A DNA stretch of 64,000 bases from Seribacter sulfatis (GTDB lineage Bacteria > Verrucomicrobiota > Verrucomicrobiia > Opitutales > Seribacteraceae), in assembly GCF_964187635.1 (NCBI RefSeq), contig NZ_CAXLMO010000098.1, positions 1 through 64,000 on the forward strand, in the 5' to 3' direction. The position numbers and the translations under genes were made by a program. The notes beneath the pieces were generated by a model, which ran no database searches, was not told where the DNA came from, and saw nothing but the letters and a program-made list of their open reading frames with translations. Shown one piece after another: positions 7,058 to 16,082 of this stretch (within the stretch, counting starts at the first letter, position 1; each line of letters starts with the position of its first letter).

Positions 7058-8425
7058 CTACTTAGATTCAGTATCTAATTCTGGCCAACGAAGAATCTTT
7101 CTATGCAATGTTCGTCGGCTAACTCCCATTAGCTGTGCTGCTTTTGTCCTATTGCCACCTGCCTGCAAAAGCGCATTTCGCAAGAGTCTCTTCTCATTTT
7201 CCTCGACCGATAATGTTGTATCAACCCCTTGTACATTAGAATTACTGTCAGAAGAGCCTGAGAAAAATCGGGCATCTAGATCATATGGGGAAATTTCTCC
7301 ACCTCGATTGAGAACAACCAGATTTTCACAAAAGTTTCTTAATTCGCGAATATTACCAGGCCAAGAATAAGAAGATAGAATATTAATCGTCTCAGAATTT
7401 AAATGAGGTAAAGGAAAATTATTCTCTACTGAAAATTGAGATAAAAAATGATCTAATAATAATTTAATATCGTCACCCCGTTCACGAAGTGCTGGGAGTT
7501 CGATCGTTACAACATTGAGACGGTAATAAAGATCTTCTCTAAACTCTCCGCTTTGGGTCATTTGGTGTAAATTTTTATTGGTGGCACAAACCAAGCGAGT
7601 ATCAATCTCTATTGTATCTAGACTTCCAAGCCTTTCGATTGATTTAGTTTCCAGGAAGCGAAGTAATTTAACCTGAGTAGCAGAATCAATTTCTCCAATC
7701 TCGTCTAGGAACAATGTGCCTTGATTGGCAGATTCAAAACGGCCTATTCTTCTTTCTGAGGCACCTGTAAATGCTCCCTTCTCATGCCCGAACAACTCAC
7801 TTTCAAGCAAGTTAGAGGGAAGTGCGGCACAATGGACCGGCACAAAGGGACCACGTGAACGGTCGCTATTTTGGTGAATTGATTGGGCAATTAATTCCTT
7901 ACCAGTTCCCGTGTCTCCGGTTAACAAAACTGTAGCTTTGGAAGGACCGACTAACTTCACCTTATCAAGAACAATTTCCAGCGCTGGTGACTTCCCTAAA
8001 ATACCTTGGAAACTAAATTTCTTATCTAATCGATAGTGGAGATCTTTGTTCTCTTTAAGCAAGTTTTTAGAATCAATTCCTCTTTTTATTAAGAGATCTA
8101 GTTTTTCTAAATTTACAGGTTTGGTTAAAAAATCAAATGCGCCCCGTTTCATTGCCTCAACAGCGACTTCTACCTCCCCGTAAGCCGTCATCATAATACA
8201 TACAGGTTGGTTTTTAAGAGCGATCGCATGATCAATTACAGTCATTCCAGATTGATTGCCCATCTTTAAATCTGTTAGTACCACCTCTAAAGATTCCGAC
8301 TCCATTACATTAAAAGCCTCCTCGGGATTAGATGCTAAAAAGACTTCAAATTTATCCTCCAAGGCCAACTCCAAACCCTCACGGGTATGCTGTTCATCAT
8401 CTACAATAAGTAAATTTGATTTCAT
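7058..8425 (-). CDS. NtrC-family sigma-54-dependent response regulator
   Basis: A 455-residue three-domain activator. The receiver domain (1-115) has DD at 9-10, the phospho-acceptor D52 and K102. The AAA+ domain (about 140-370) has Walker A at 170-177, the sigma-54 contact loop GAFTGA at 217-222 and Walker B LFLDEIGE at 238-245. A Fis-type helix-turn-helix ends the protein (NRTKAAQLMGVSRRTLHRK). When phosphorylated it should drive open-complex formation by sigma-54 RNA polymerase. The cognate kinase is encoded 2 bp upstream in the same run. The target genes are not visible here. Confidence 0.95.
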   Translation of the reverse strand: MKSNLLIVDDEQHTREGLELALEDKFEVFLASNPEEAFNVMESESLEVVLTDLKMGNQSGMTVIDHAIALKNQPVCIMMTAYGEVEVAVEAMKRGAFDFLTKPVNLEKLDLLIKRGIDSKNLLKENKDLHYRLDKKFSFQGILGKSPALEIVLDKVKLVGPSKATVLLTGDTGTGKELIAQSIHQNSDRSRGPFVPVHCAALPSNLLESELFGHEKGAFTGASERRIGRFESANQGTLFLDEIGEIDSATQVKLLRFLETKSIERLGSLDTIEIDTRLVCATNKNLHQMTQSGEFREDLYYRLNVVTIELPALRERGDDIKLLLDHFLSQFSVENNFPLPHLNSETINILSSYSWPGNIRELRNFCENLVVLNRGGEISPYDLDARFFSGSSDSNSNVQGVDTTLSVEENEKRLLRNALLQAGGNRTKAAQLMGVSRRTLHRKILRWPELDTESK

Positions 8426-8427
8426 TA

Positions 8428-9627
8428 TTATTTTGTATCAGCAGCAGGATTTGATTCCAACAATTTACTACGTTCAGAATTCCTCGGAAATCGTAGGGTA
8501 ACAATAGTTCCCGCACCTACCTTACTGTCAATTCCTACATCTCCGCCATGGTCCCTCATAATTCGGTGTACAATCATCATTCCAATCCCATTTCCACTTG
8601 CTTTAGTAGTGTAATAAGGTTCAAAAACCTTAGATAAATCATCTTTACTTATTCCACTCCCATGATCAATTATTTTTACAAATACAAAACGATCTTCTAA
8701 GCCGCTTAAAATTTTAATTTCTGACTTTGAATTTATTGCTTCTATTGCATTACCAATAATATTAAAAAAAACTTGCTTTAATTGCTCTGAATCACCATTT
8801 ACTAGGGGTTCACGGACTCCTGCTTCCATAGTTATGTTAATACTTTTAGCACTTAATTCTTCTTTTTTTAAGTGTACAGTTTCTTCAATTACTGCTAGTA
8901 AATTAATTTTCTTGAAATCTGGAGTTTGTGGACGAATTGCTTTTAAAAAATGAGCTATAATTCCATCTAGTCTTTCTACTTCATTAATACAGGTAATAAG
9001 TGATTTTTTTGACTTCTCCTGATCCTCCCTTTCTAGATCTAAATTTCTGCGTAATACCTGCAAATGAATATGGATTGAATTGAGCGGGTTCCCTAATTCG
9101 TGTGCAACTCCAGCGGCGAGGTCCATAATACAGGCAACTCTTTCACTCTCTATTCTTTCTTCAAGACTTACTTTATCTTCGGTAATATCTGTAATAATAA
9201 TCGCAATTCCAATTTCCTCTTTTTCTTCCTGCTTGGCAAAGACTTCTTCGATCGGAACTGCATATACTCGAATGTAACGAAGTTCCGGATAAGATATCTC
9301 CATTTCACGCACGATTACTTCTGCTTGAGTCCCTTCTTTCCCATGACCTAATCCAATTGCTCTTGCAATCTCAGGGGCGGCACGGAGTAGTGAAACCTGG
9401 GTTGTTTGATTATCCTTTAAACCAATTATTTTCTTACCCTGGATATTTGCATAACTTATATCGCCTTTTTCATCCAATACCAAGATTCCGTCCCGTATTA
9501 CATCAAACACTATTTCCAGCAACTTCCTTTCTCTGGCAAGTCGCTGAACAAGTATTCCTAGATTTACTTCATCTAAATCGTCAAGTCTTCCGAGAACTTT
9601 ATCTAATGGGCTTTTTCCTGCTTTCAC
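8428..9627 (-). CDS. PAS-domain sensor histidine kinase (NtrB/AtoS-like)
   Basis: A 399-residue kinase with no obvious membrane segment, so probably cytosolic. A PAS domain spans about 35-150. The HisKA H-box contains H176 in AAGVAHELGNPLNS, followed by an HATPase_c domain with an N-box (NIIGNAIEAI), DHGSGI and GNGIGMMIV. It should phosphorylate D52 of the adjacent NtrC-type regulator. It starts at GTG 9627, overlapping the coaB stop codon by 4 bp (GTGA), which implies translational coupling. The PAS ligand is unknown. Confidence 0.92.
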   Translation of the reverse strand: MKAGKSPLDKVLGRLDDLDEVNLGILVQRLARERKLLEIVFDVIRDGILVLDEKGDISYANIQGKKIIGLKDNQTTQVSLLRAAPEIARAIGLGHGKEGTQAEVIVREMEISYPELRYIRVYAVPIEEVFAKQEEKEEIGIAIIITDITEDKVSLEERIESERVACIMDLAAGVAHELGNPLNSIHIHLQVLRRNLDLEREDQEKSKKSLITCINEVERLDGIIAHFLKAIRPQTPDFKKINLLAVIEETVHLKKEELSAKSINITMEAGVREPLVNGDSEQLKQVFFNIIGNAIEAINSKSEIKILSGLEDRFVFVKIIDHGSGISKDDLSKVFEPYYTTKASGNGIGMMIVHRIMRDHGGDVGIDSKVGAGTIVTLRFPRNSERSKLLESNPAADTK

Positions 9628-10262
9628 TTTATTATTAAATCTAGCATTTTATTAGCTATGACTTCTTTGGCAGAATATTCAAATTTAACTTTTTTTCCCT
9701 CCGATGATAACATCGTAATTTGGTTATAATCTGCATTAAAACCGATTCCCTCTTGAGAAACATCATTTAGGGCAATCCAGTCTAAGTTCTTTTTTTTCAA
9801 CTTTATTTTTGCATTCTCCTCGAAATTTTCGGTTTCAGCAGCAAATCCAACCAATACTTGATTTTCCTTCTTTCGAATTCCGAGTTCTTGTAAAATATCT
9901 ATAGTTGGTACAAGCTTTATTTCATTTGGAAATACTTCTTTTTTCTTTTTTTGTACCCATTGCTCTAGAGGTCGATGATCGCAAACTGCGGCACACATAA
10001 TAACAATGTCCGCATGCTTGGCATTTTCAAATATTGCCTTCCCCATCTGTTCTGCAGTCTCTACTTGTTTAAGGTGAACCCCCTTTGGTTCTTGAAGGTG
10101 GACTGGACCGCTCACCAAAGTAACTGAATAATTTCTTTTTTGTGCATTTGTCGCCAAGGCATACCCCATTCTACCCGAAGATGGATTAGAAATAAAGCGA
10201 ACGGGATCAATCCATTCTCTTGTTGGACCAGCGGAAATTAATATATTTAGTTGATTAGGCAT
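9624..10262 (-). CDS. coaB: Phosphopantothenate-cysteine ligase (stand-alone CoaB domain)
   Basis: CoaB ligates cysteine to 4'-phosphopantothenate in coenzyme A synthesis. The 212 residues correspond only to the C-terminal half of bifunctional CoaBC: ISAGPTREWIDPVRFISNPSSGRMG at the start, the CAAVCDHRP region and VGFAAETEN. The flavin-dependent CoaC decarboxylase domain is absent and should be encoded elsewhere. It starts with ATG at 10262 and is the first gene of a run with the two-component pair. Whether that link is functional or just packing is unclear. Confidence 0.88.
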   Translation of the reverse strand: MPNQLNILISAGPTREWIDPVRFISNPSSGRMGYALATNAQKRNYSVTLVSGPVHLQEPKGVHLKQVETAEQMGKAIFENAKHADIVIMCAAVCDHRPLEQWVQKKKKEVFPNEIKLVPTIDILQELGIRKKENQVLVGFAAETENFEENAKIKLKKKNLDWIALNDVSQEGIGFNADYNQITMLSSEGKKVKFEYSAKEVIANKMLDLIIK

Positions 10263-10314
10263 AATATAATATGAGCGACATTTGTGAGTTTTTAGTTTTT
10301 TTTAAAATGCTACA

Positions 10315-11100
10315 ATGAATCAAACTCTACCAAATCATAATAAACCAAAAAAAGAAAGCATGTGGTTAAACCTAGGGTTTAATCTTGTTATTCCAATAGT
10401 ATTTCTTCGAAAAGGAGGTGATTGGTTTGGTCCTTCACTAGAAAACCTGCTTCAATCGCCAAAGGATGGAACATTGGTCGGCTCCGTTATGCTCTTACTG
10501 GCAATTTCTTTTCCTATTGGGTACGGGATTTGGGATTTTTGCAGAAGAAAGAAATGGAATTTCTTATCAATACTTGGGGCATTGAGTGCTTTTTTAACCG
10601 GGGGAATTGGTCTTTTACCGGGTGCAACAGTTTCAATGTTTGCAATTAAAGAAGCTGCTCTCCCTGGAATTCTCGGATTACTTACTGTAATAACATTAAA
10701 AACAAAGAAGCCTTTAGTTAAGCTTTTTCTGTATAATCCAGATGTCATTCAAGTGGATTTAGTAGACCAAGCTCTAGCAGAGAGGGGGACCACAAATGAG
10801 TTCAACCAATTATTAAAGAAATGCACATGGTTGATTGCCCTTACTTTTATACTAAGCGCATGCTTGAACTACTTTCTCGCAATCGCAATTGTCGTAACGG
10901 AACCTTCAATCGATAAATTAGCATTTAATGATGAAGTGGGAAAGATGATGGGTTGGAGTTTCCCGATAATCAGCTTACCATGTATGGTAGTGAGTGCGTA
11001 TGCATTTTGGCTGCTAATTAAAGGTATACGCTCGCTTGCGGGATTATCCTTCGAAGATGTCCTCACCCAAGGGCAAGTCCCAAAGAACCTAGCCGAGTAG
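10315..11100 (+). CDS. VC0807-like integral membrane protein
   Basis: A 261-residue inner-membrane protein with about six hydrophobic segments. It shows the hallmarks I associate with the VC0807 family: N-terminal FNLVIPIVFL, AISFPIGYGIWDF, GALSAFLTGGIGLL, AIKEAALPGILGL and a central loop with DQALAERG. The function of this family is not established as far as I know. It is divergent from coaB (52 bp between starts) and converges on gltA with only 3 bp between stop codons. Confidence 0.7.
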   Translation: MNQTLPNHNKPKKESMWLNLGFNLVIPIVFLRKGGDWFGPSLENLLQSPKDGTLVGSVMLLLAISFPIGYGIWDFCRRKKWNFLSILGALSAFLTGGIGLLPGATVSMFAIKEAALPGILGLLTVITLKTKKPLVKLFLYNPDVIQVDLVDQALAERGTTNEFNQLLKKCTWLIALTFILSACLNYFLAIAIVVTEPSIDKLAFNDEVGKMMGWSFPIISLPCMVVSAYAFWLLIKGIRSLAGLSFEDVLTQGQVPKNLAE

Positions 11101-11103
11101 TTT

Positions 11104-12390
11104 CTATCTGTCCCCTGTAGGAAGATAGGGCCGAAGGGGAGAGCCTTGGTAAATTTGGCGGGGGCGATGTATCTTTTTACCAGTCTCTGCAATCTCTTTC
11201 CAATGAGCAAGCCATCCGGGAGACCTGCCTATTGCAAATAGAACCGTAAAAGTATCTGTAGGAAAACCAAGTGCCTGCAGTATAATCCCACTGTAGAAAT
11301 CCACATTAGGATATAATTTTCTTTCAACAAAGTAAGAATCCTTTAGTGCTTCCTCTTCCAACCTTCTCGCAATTTCTAGTATTGGACTCGAAACTCCAAG
11401 TGCCTCAAGAGCGTCATCACAAGCTGCTTTTAGTATTTTTGCCCTTGGATCATAATTTCTATAGACTCGATGGCCAAAGCCCATAAGGCGTGTCTTGCCC
11501 TGCTTTGCAGACTCAATAAAACGGCTACCATCATCGCCTGCATCGTGAATTTGGTTAAGCATTTTAATTACGGCCATATTCGCACCCCCATGTAACGGAC
11601 CCCACAGGGCAGAAACGCCCCCAGCAAGTGAAGCAAATGGGTTAGCTCCTCCAGATGCTATCATTCTGCAGGTTGAAGTGGAGCAGTTTTGCTCATGATC
11701 TGCGTGAAGTAAGAAGATCAAGTCCAGGGCATTGGTGACAGAAGGTGGAATTTCCTTTGGTTCCGATTCTTTGGCAAACATCATTGTTAAGAAATTCTTA
11801 CAATAACTTTCAGTTGGATCAATTTCAGGAACTTGCTCGTTTAAGAGAAAACGATGTCTAGTCGCCGCAATAGTACGAATTGTTGAAATTATAAGTGCGG
11901 CTGATTCATCAAAACTCTCTAAATCTGACTTACGATCATTGGTACACAAATGAGGATAGGCACCGCCCAATGCGTGCAAACCCGCTGCTAATACACCCAT
12001 GGGGTGTAAGTTCTTGGGCTGTGAATTAATTGCGGTTACCACTTCATCCGGTAATTGTGTAAATTTTGCAATACGCTCGCTAAATAAATCTAGTTCTGCA
12101 GAGGTTGGCAAATTGCCATACATTACCAGGTAAGAAGTTTCCAAAAAATTGGACCGTGTCGCTAAATCTGCGATATCGTATCCGCGGTAACGAAGAATAC
12201 CCTGGTCGCCATCAATAAAAGTAACTTTGCTTTCACAGGATCCGGTATTGCCATATCCATCGTCAAAAGTAATAAACTTACTTTCTTTACGAAGTAAACT
12301 AATGTCTATCGCCTTTTCAGATTCAGTGCCTTCGACAATGTGTAAGGGATAGGAATTCTCGCCAATAGTAAGTGTAGCTTCTTTGTCCAT
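11104..12390 (-). CDS. gltA: Citrate synthase
   Basis: Condenses acetyl-CoA with oxaloacetate at the entry to the TCA cycle. The 428 residues match the large hexameric type II (GltA) form with its N-terminal beta-domain. Catalytic H267 (GPLHGGAN), H307 (GFGHRVY) and D364 (NVDFYSG) align with H264, H305 and D362 of the E. coli enzyme. The C-terminus RPRQIYQG is typical. It is the last gene of the guaA-his run, 32 bp after hisH, an unusual partner for histidine genes. No terminator is evident in the 3 bp before the convergent gene. Confidence 0.96.
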   Translation of the reverse strand: MDKEATLTIGENSYPLHIVEGTESEKAIDISLLRKESKFITFDDGYGNTGSCESKVTFIDGDQGILRYRGYDIADLATRSNFLETSYLVMYGNLPTSAELDLFSERIAKFTQLPDEVVTAINSQPKNLHPMGVLAAGLHALGGAYPHLCTNDRKSDLESFDESAALIISTIRTIAATRHRFLLNEQVPEIDPTESYCKNFLTMMFAKESEPKEIPPSVTNALDLIFLLHADHEQNCSTSTCRMIASGGANPFASLAGGVSALWGPLHGGANMAVIKMLNQIHDAGDDGSRFIESAKQGKTRLMGFGHRVYRNYDPRAKILKAACDDALEALGVSSPILEIARRLEEEALKDSYFVERKLYPNVDFYSGIILQALGFPTDTFTVLFAIGRSPGWLAHWKEIAETGKKIHRPRQIYQGSPLRPYLPTGDR

Positions 12391-12422
12391 TTTGTGTGGG
12401 GTATTTAAAAGTATGGAAATCC

Positions 12423-13070
12423 TTAAGGAGTAAATTTCGCAACTACCTTTTCAAGGAAATTTCGGTAAATTTGCAAACCTTTTGCCTGACTTTTTTCAGG
12501 ATGAAATTGAGTAGCGACACAATTACCATGCACAATTCCACTAATAAAAGGATATCCGTAACTGGAAGTGAGGGAGCAAAGAGTGATATCCTTGGAAACC
12601 ACATGATAACTATGAACGAAATAAAATTGATCACCATCCTCTAGTCCAATTCGAATTGGATGCTGCCTTACCTTTTCCCATTGTACAGAATTCCAACCCA
12701 TATGCGGAATCTTTAATTTCCTATCCAAGGAAAACTTTTGCACATATCCAGGGAACAAGGCTAACCCTGGCAACTCTCCCTCCTCTGACTTTTCAAAAAG
12801 CACTTGCAGTCCCAAGCAAACACCCAGGAATGGCTTTCCCGAGGAAACCCACTCCTTAATTGAGGATGCAAGGCCCGTTTGATTTAAGGCCGCCATACAC
12901 TGATCAAAAGTTCCTTGCCCCGGGAAGACGAGGGCATCAATTTCTTCAAGACCTTCGGGAGTTTGTAAAACGCGAACTCTTGCACCCAAGCATTCGAATG
13001 CTTTTACTACACTTCTCAAGTTTCCAGTCCCATAGTCAACCACACCGACTGTGTGACAATCAATCGCCAT
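12423..13070 (-). CDS. hisH: Imidazole glycerol phosphate synthase glutaminase subunit HisH
   Basis: HisH supplies ammonia from glutamine to HisF for IGP and AICAR formation in histidine synthesis. The 215 residues carry the class I amidotransferase triad C85 (GVCLGLQ), H190 and E192 (TQFHPE). I use ATG 13070; a longer TTG start at 13079 would overlap the hisB stop. hisF is not in the window. Confidence 0.96.
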   Translation of the reverse strand: MAIDCHTVGVVDYGTGNLRSVVKAFECLGARVRVLQTPEGLEEIDALVFPGQGTFDQCMAALNQTGLASSIKEWVSSGKPFLGVCLGLQVLFEKSEEGELPGLALFPGYVQKFSLDRKLKIPHMGWNSVQWEKVRQHPIRIGLEDGDQFYFVHSYHVVSKDITLCSLTSSYGYPFISGIVHGNCVATQFHPEKSQAKGLQIYRNFLEKVVAKFTP

Positions 13071-13079
13071 GAGAGTCAA

Positions 13080-13682
13080 TTAGGAAGACAGGGTGCCCTT
13101 TGTAGAAGGAACGCCGCCGTTTAATCTCGGTTCTAAAATAGTTGCCAGATCTAAAGCTTTGGCAAAACCCTTGAACATTGCTTCTGCGACATGGTGTGGT
13201 TCTTGTCCATGTTCCAAACGAATATGTAAATTACACCCTGCTTCATTAGCAAAGGCTTGAAAAAATTCTTTAAATAATTGAATATTGAAATCTCGAACCA
13301 TCGAAATTGGGAGGGGAGCGTCGAAAACAAGAAATGCACGATTACTTAAATCAAGTGCAACTGTTACTAATGTTTCATCCATGGGCAGAACAAAAAAACC
13401 ATAACGTTTGATTCCCGCCTTTTCTCCCAATGCTAATTTAAATGCTTGGCCTAAAGTGATACCCATATCTTCGACAAGATGATGGTAATCGATATCGATA
13501 TCACCCGTGGCTTTAATTTTTAAATCAAAAAAGCCATGCTTTGAAAACAACTGAAGCATGTGGTCTAAAAATGGAATACCGGTTGCAATTTCATTCTTCC
13601 CTTCTCCATCCAATTTTAATGAAACCTCAATTTGAGTTTCATTTGTATTTCTTGTTAATTCTGCTGTTCGACTAGTTTCCAT
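13080..13682 (-). CDS. hisB: Imidazoleglycerol-phosphate dehydratase HisB (monofunctional)
   Basis: HisB dehydrates IGP to imidazole acetol phosphate using manganese. The 200 residues contain only the dehydratase domain, with FLDHML, DYHHLVED (H67, H68, E71, D72) and a C-terminal EPHHVAEAMFK metal motif. The histidinol-phosphatase half found in enteric HisB is missing; hisN at 47.8 kb probably fills that role. The start overlaps the last 28 bp of hisC, implying coupled translation. Confidence 0.96.
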   Translation of the reverse strand: METSRTAELTRNTNETQIEVSLKLDGEGKNEIATGIPFLDHMLQLFSKHGFFDLKIKATGDIDIDYHHLVEDMGITLGQAFKLALGEKAGIKRYGFFVLPMDETLVTVALDLSNRAFLVFDAPLPISMVRDFNIQLFKEFFQAFANEAGCNLHIRLEHGQEPHHVAEAMFKGFAKALDLATILEPRLNGGVPSTKGTLSS

Positions 13683-14752
13683 TTGCTTAACAAATTAATT
13701 ACAATATCCATTTCTTCGTCTTTGCCAATACTGATTCGTAAAAACGAAGAGGTTAGTTCACTTGAAGGAAAATATCGAACAAACACATTATTGTCGGTCA
13801 AAAATCGATATAGTGCTTGAGCAGTTTGCTTCCCGTGATTCCCTTTCGAATCAACAGGTCGAGTGAATAAAAAGTTGGTTCCACTTGAATAGGTAGTCCA
13901 TTGCCACTCTAAAAAGGTTTGGTAAACAAACTCACGGGTCGAGATAATTTTCTGAGTGACCTTCTTAAAATAACTGCGGTCCTGTAAGGCAACTTGAGCA
14001 ATAAATTGAGCAATTCTATCTACATTATAAACTTCTCTCGCCTTGTTGAGTATCGCAATAATTTCCTTACTTGCTACAGCATAACCAACCCTCAAACCAG
14101 CAAGGGAATATGATTTTGATAAGGTTCTAGTTATGATTACATTCTCACTCTCAGTTAATAAAGGCAGTGCATTTGTGGGAGCAAAATCTGCATATGCTTC
14201 ATCAATTACAAGTATTCCCGGATACTTTTGAAGGATTGTAGAAAATATCAGATTTTCGTAAATCCTTCCAGTAGGTGCATGCGGGCTAGTTAAAAAAAAC
14301 AGATTGCTTCCCGAGTCAGTAATTATTTCAGAATCAATCTCGAACCTTTCATTTTGAAAAGGATACTTTATTACTTTTGTTCCCTGTAATGAGCCCAAAA
14401 CTTCATACAAGGAATAACTTGGATCGAGCATTCCGATCGATTTCGACGAATCTGAAAAACAGCGAACGCAAAGATTTAAAATATCATCTGATCCATTACC
14501 TACAATAATTTGATCGGGATGAACATTGTGCAAGTTGGCTATTATTTCTCTTAAATCACTTGCTGACGAATTTGGGTAACGATGAAGTTCGTTTACTTGC
14601 GTAACAATTAACTCTGATATTTTGGGGGTAGGGGGGTAGGGATTTTCATTTGTATTAAGCTTAATTGTTCGTCCAGAAATAACGGGCTGCTTACCCGGGA
14701 TGTAGGGTTTATGCTTACAAATAGAATGGGCGGTAAGGTCTTGAACTGACAT
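13655..14752 (-). CDS. hisC: Histidinol-phosphate aminotransferase HisC
   Basis: A PLP-dependent class I/II aminotransferase that converts imidazole acetol phosphate to histidinol phosphate. It has 365 residues with KLNTNENPYP at the N-terminus, GNGSDD (85-90), the DEAYADF block and the Schiff-base lysine K213 in RTLSKSYSLAGLRVGYA. It lies 17 bp downstream of hisD and overlaps hisB by 28 bp. Confidence 0.96.
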   Translation of the reverse strand: MSVQDLTAHSICKHKPYIPGKQPVISGRTIKLNTNENPYPPTPKISELIVTQVNELHRYPNSSASDLREIIANLHNVHPDQIIVGNGSDDILNLCVRCFSDSSKSIGMLDPSYSLYEVLGSLQGTKVIKYPFQNERFEIDSEIITDSGSNLFFLTSPHAPTGRIYENLIFSTILQKYPGILVIDEAYADFAPTNALPLLTESENVIITRTLSKSYSLAGLRVGYAVASKEIIAILNKAREVYNVDRIAQFIAQVALQDRSYFKKVTQKIISTREFVYQTFLEWQWTTYSSGTNFLFTRPVDSKGNHGKQTAQALYRFLTDNNVFVRYFPSSELTSSFLRISIGKDEEMDIVINLLSKWKLVEQQN

Positions 14753-14769
14753 TATTGGAAATTATTCGA

Positions 14770-16065
14770 CTACAGCCTAATTGAAAAAGATTTTCCATGT
14801 CCATCCAACTGTTCCATTTCAGAAAAAACTGCTACTGCCTTCTTTGCCCGAATCGCTGACTTCTTATCATACTGAATAAAACTCGAACGCCTTAAAAAAT
14901 CTTGTAGTCTCAGACCCGAAGAAAATCTGGAGGAACGGCCAGTTGGAAGCACATGACTTGGACCAGCAATAAAATCCCCCAAAGTAGTTGCGGTTTCGTG
15001 ACCTAGCAGAAATGCACCCGCCGTTGTTATATGGTCGGTTAAAAAGCCAATGTGCTCATCTGCAACTTGAAGTTCTAAATGTTCGGGGGCAATATAGTTG
15101 GCAACTTCTGAGATTCTCTTAAAGCTAGGAAGATAAATCGACATGAACCCTCGCTCTAAAACACCTGCAACCGCTTCCATATGGGAGAGGTCCTGAAGTT
15201 GAGTTTTAATTTCAGAAGCGATTTTATCAAAGTGGCTCTTTTCCGAAAAAAGTAAGAATATTTTTTCCTTTCCAGATCCATGTTCAGCTTGGGATAAGAG
15301 GGCTGCAGCTACAAAAGCCGGATTAGATGAAGAATCCGCGATAATCATTACCTCGCTCGGACCCGGTAACAGATCAATTCCAACTGTACCAAAAACTTGT
15401 CTCTTCGCTTCATTAACAAATGCATTCCCAGGTCCATAAATTTTATCAACTGAAGGAATTGTATCTGTACCATAAGCTAATGCGCCAATTGCTTGTGCTC
15501 CCCCCACTTTATAAATTTCATCGACTCCAAGCAGTTCTAAAGCGGCAAGCATTTGAGGTGCAATTTTACCCTCTGAATCTGGAGGAGTAACGACCGCAAT
15601 CTCTTTTACTTTTGCAACATTTGCAATTGTAACTGTCATAATAACAGTTGAGATTAACGGAACATTTCCCCCGGGCACATAAATTCCAACTCGATTAATG
15701 GGGTAAAATTTTTCGCCTACTTTTGCTCCATGATTATTAGATGTACTCCAATTTTCTGGAATACTTCTTTCGTGAAACAAAGAAACATTTTCGATCGCTT
15801 CTATTATACTTTCGCGTTCTAAAACGGTGAGTTGAGACTTTGCCTCTTCTAACTCGATTTTTGTTACCTTAATTTCATTCTGACTAAGCTTTGCATGATC
15901 ATATTTGAGAGTTTTTTCAAGCATCGCAGCATCGCCGTTTTTGCGAATTTCGTGTAATATTTCCGAAACTGTGTCCTTGACGGTTTGATCGCTTTGCGAC
16001 GCTGTGCAAAACTCTGAAAGACGATCTTCAAGATCGCTCTCATCATTCAAAAAACTAGTAATCAT
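14770..16065 (-). CDS. hisD: Histidinol dehydrogenase HisD
   Basis: Performs the last two oxidations of histidine synthesis, histidinol to histidine, with NAD and zinc. It has 431 residues. Zinc ligands Q259, H262, D364 and H423 and the catalytic pair E328-H329 (IAPEHLEL) fall at the positions expected from the E. coli enzyme. GPGNAFVNEAKRQV and DLLPGPSE are conserved blocks. It starts 17 bp after guaA, so the his genes here are probably expressed from the guaA promoter. Confidence 0.97.
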   Translation of the reverse strand: MITSFLNDESDLEDRLSEFCTASQSDQTVKDTVSEILHEIRKNGDAAMLEKTLKYDHAKLSQNEIKVTKIELEEAKSQLTVLERESIIEAIENVSLFHERSIPENWSTSNNHGAKVGEKFYPINRVGIYVPGGNVPLISTVIMTVTIANVAKVKEIAVVTPPDSEGKIAPQMLAALELLGVDEIYKVGGAQAIGALAYGTDTIPSVDKIYGPGNAFVNEAKRQVFGTVGIDLLPGPSEVMIIADSSSNPAFVAAALLSQAEHGSGKEKIFLLFSEKSHFDKIASEIKTQLQDLSHMEAVAGVLERGFMSIYLPSFKRISEVANYIAPEHLELQVADEHIGFLTDHITTAGAFLLGHETATTLGDFIAGPSHVLPTGRSSRFSSGLRLQDFLRRSSFIQYDKKSAIRAKKAVAVFSEMEQLDGHGKSFSIRL

Positions 16066-16082
16066 TTAGAGGAGATTTAAGT

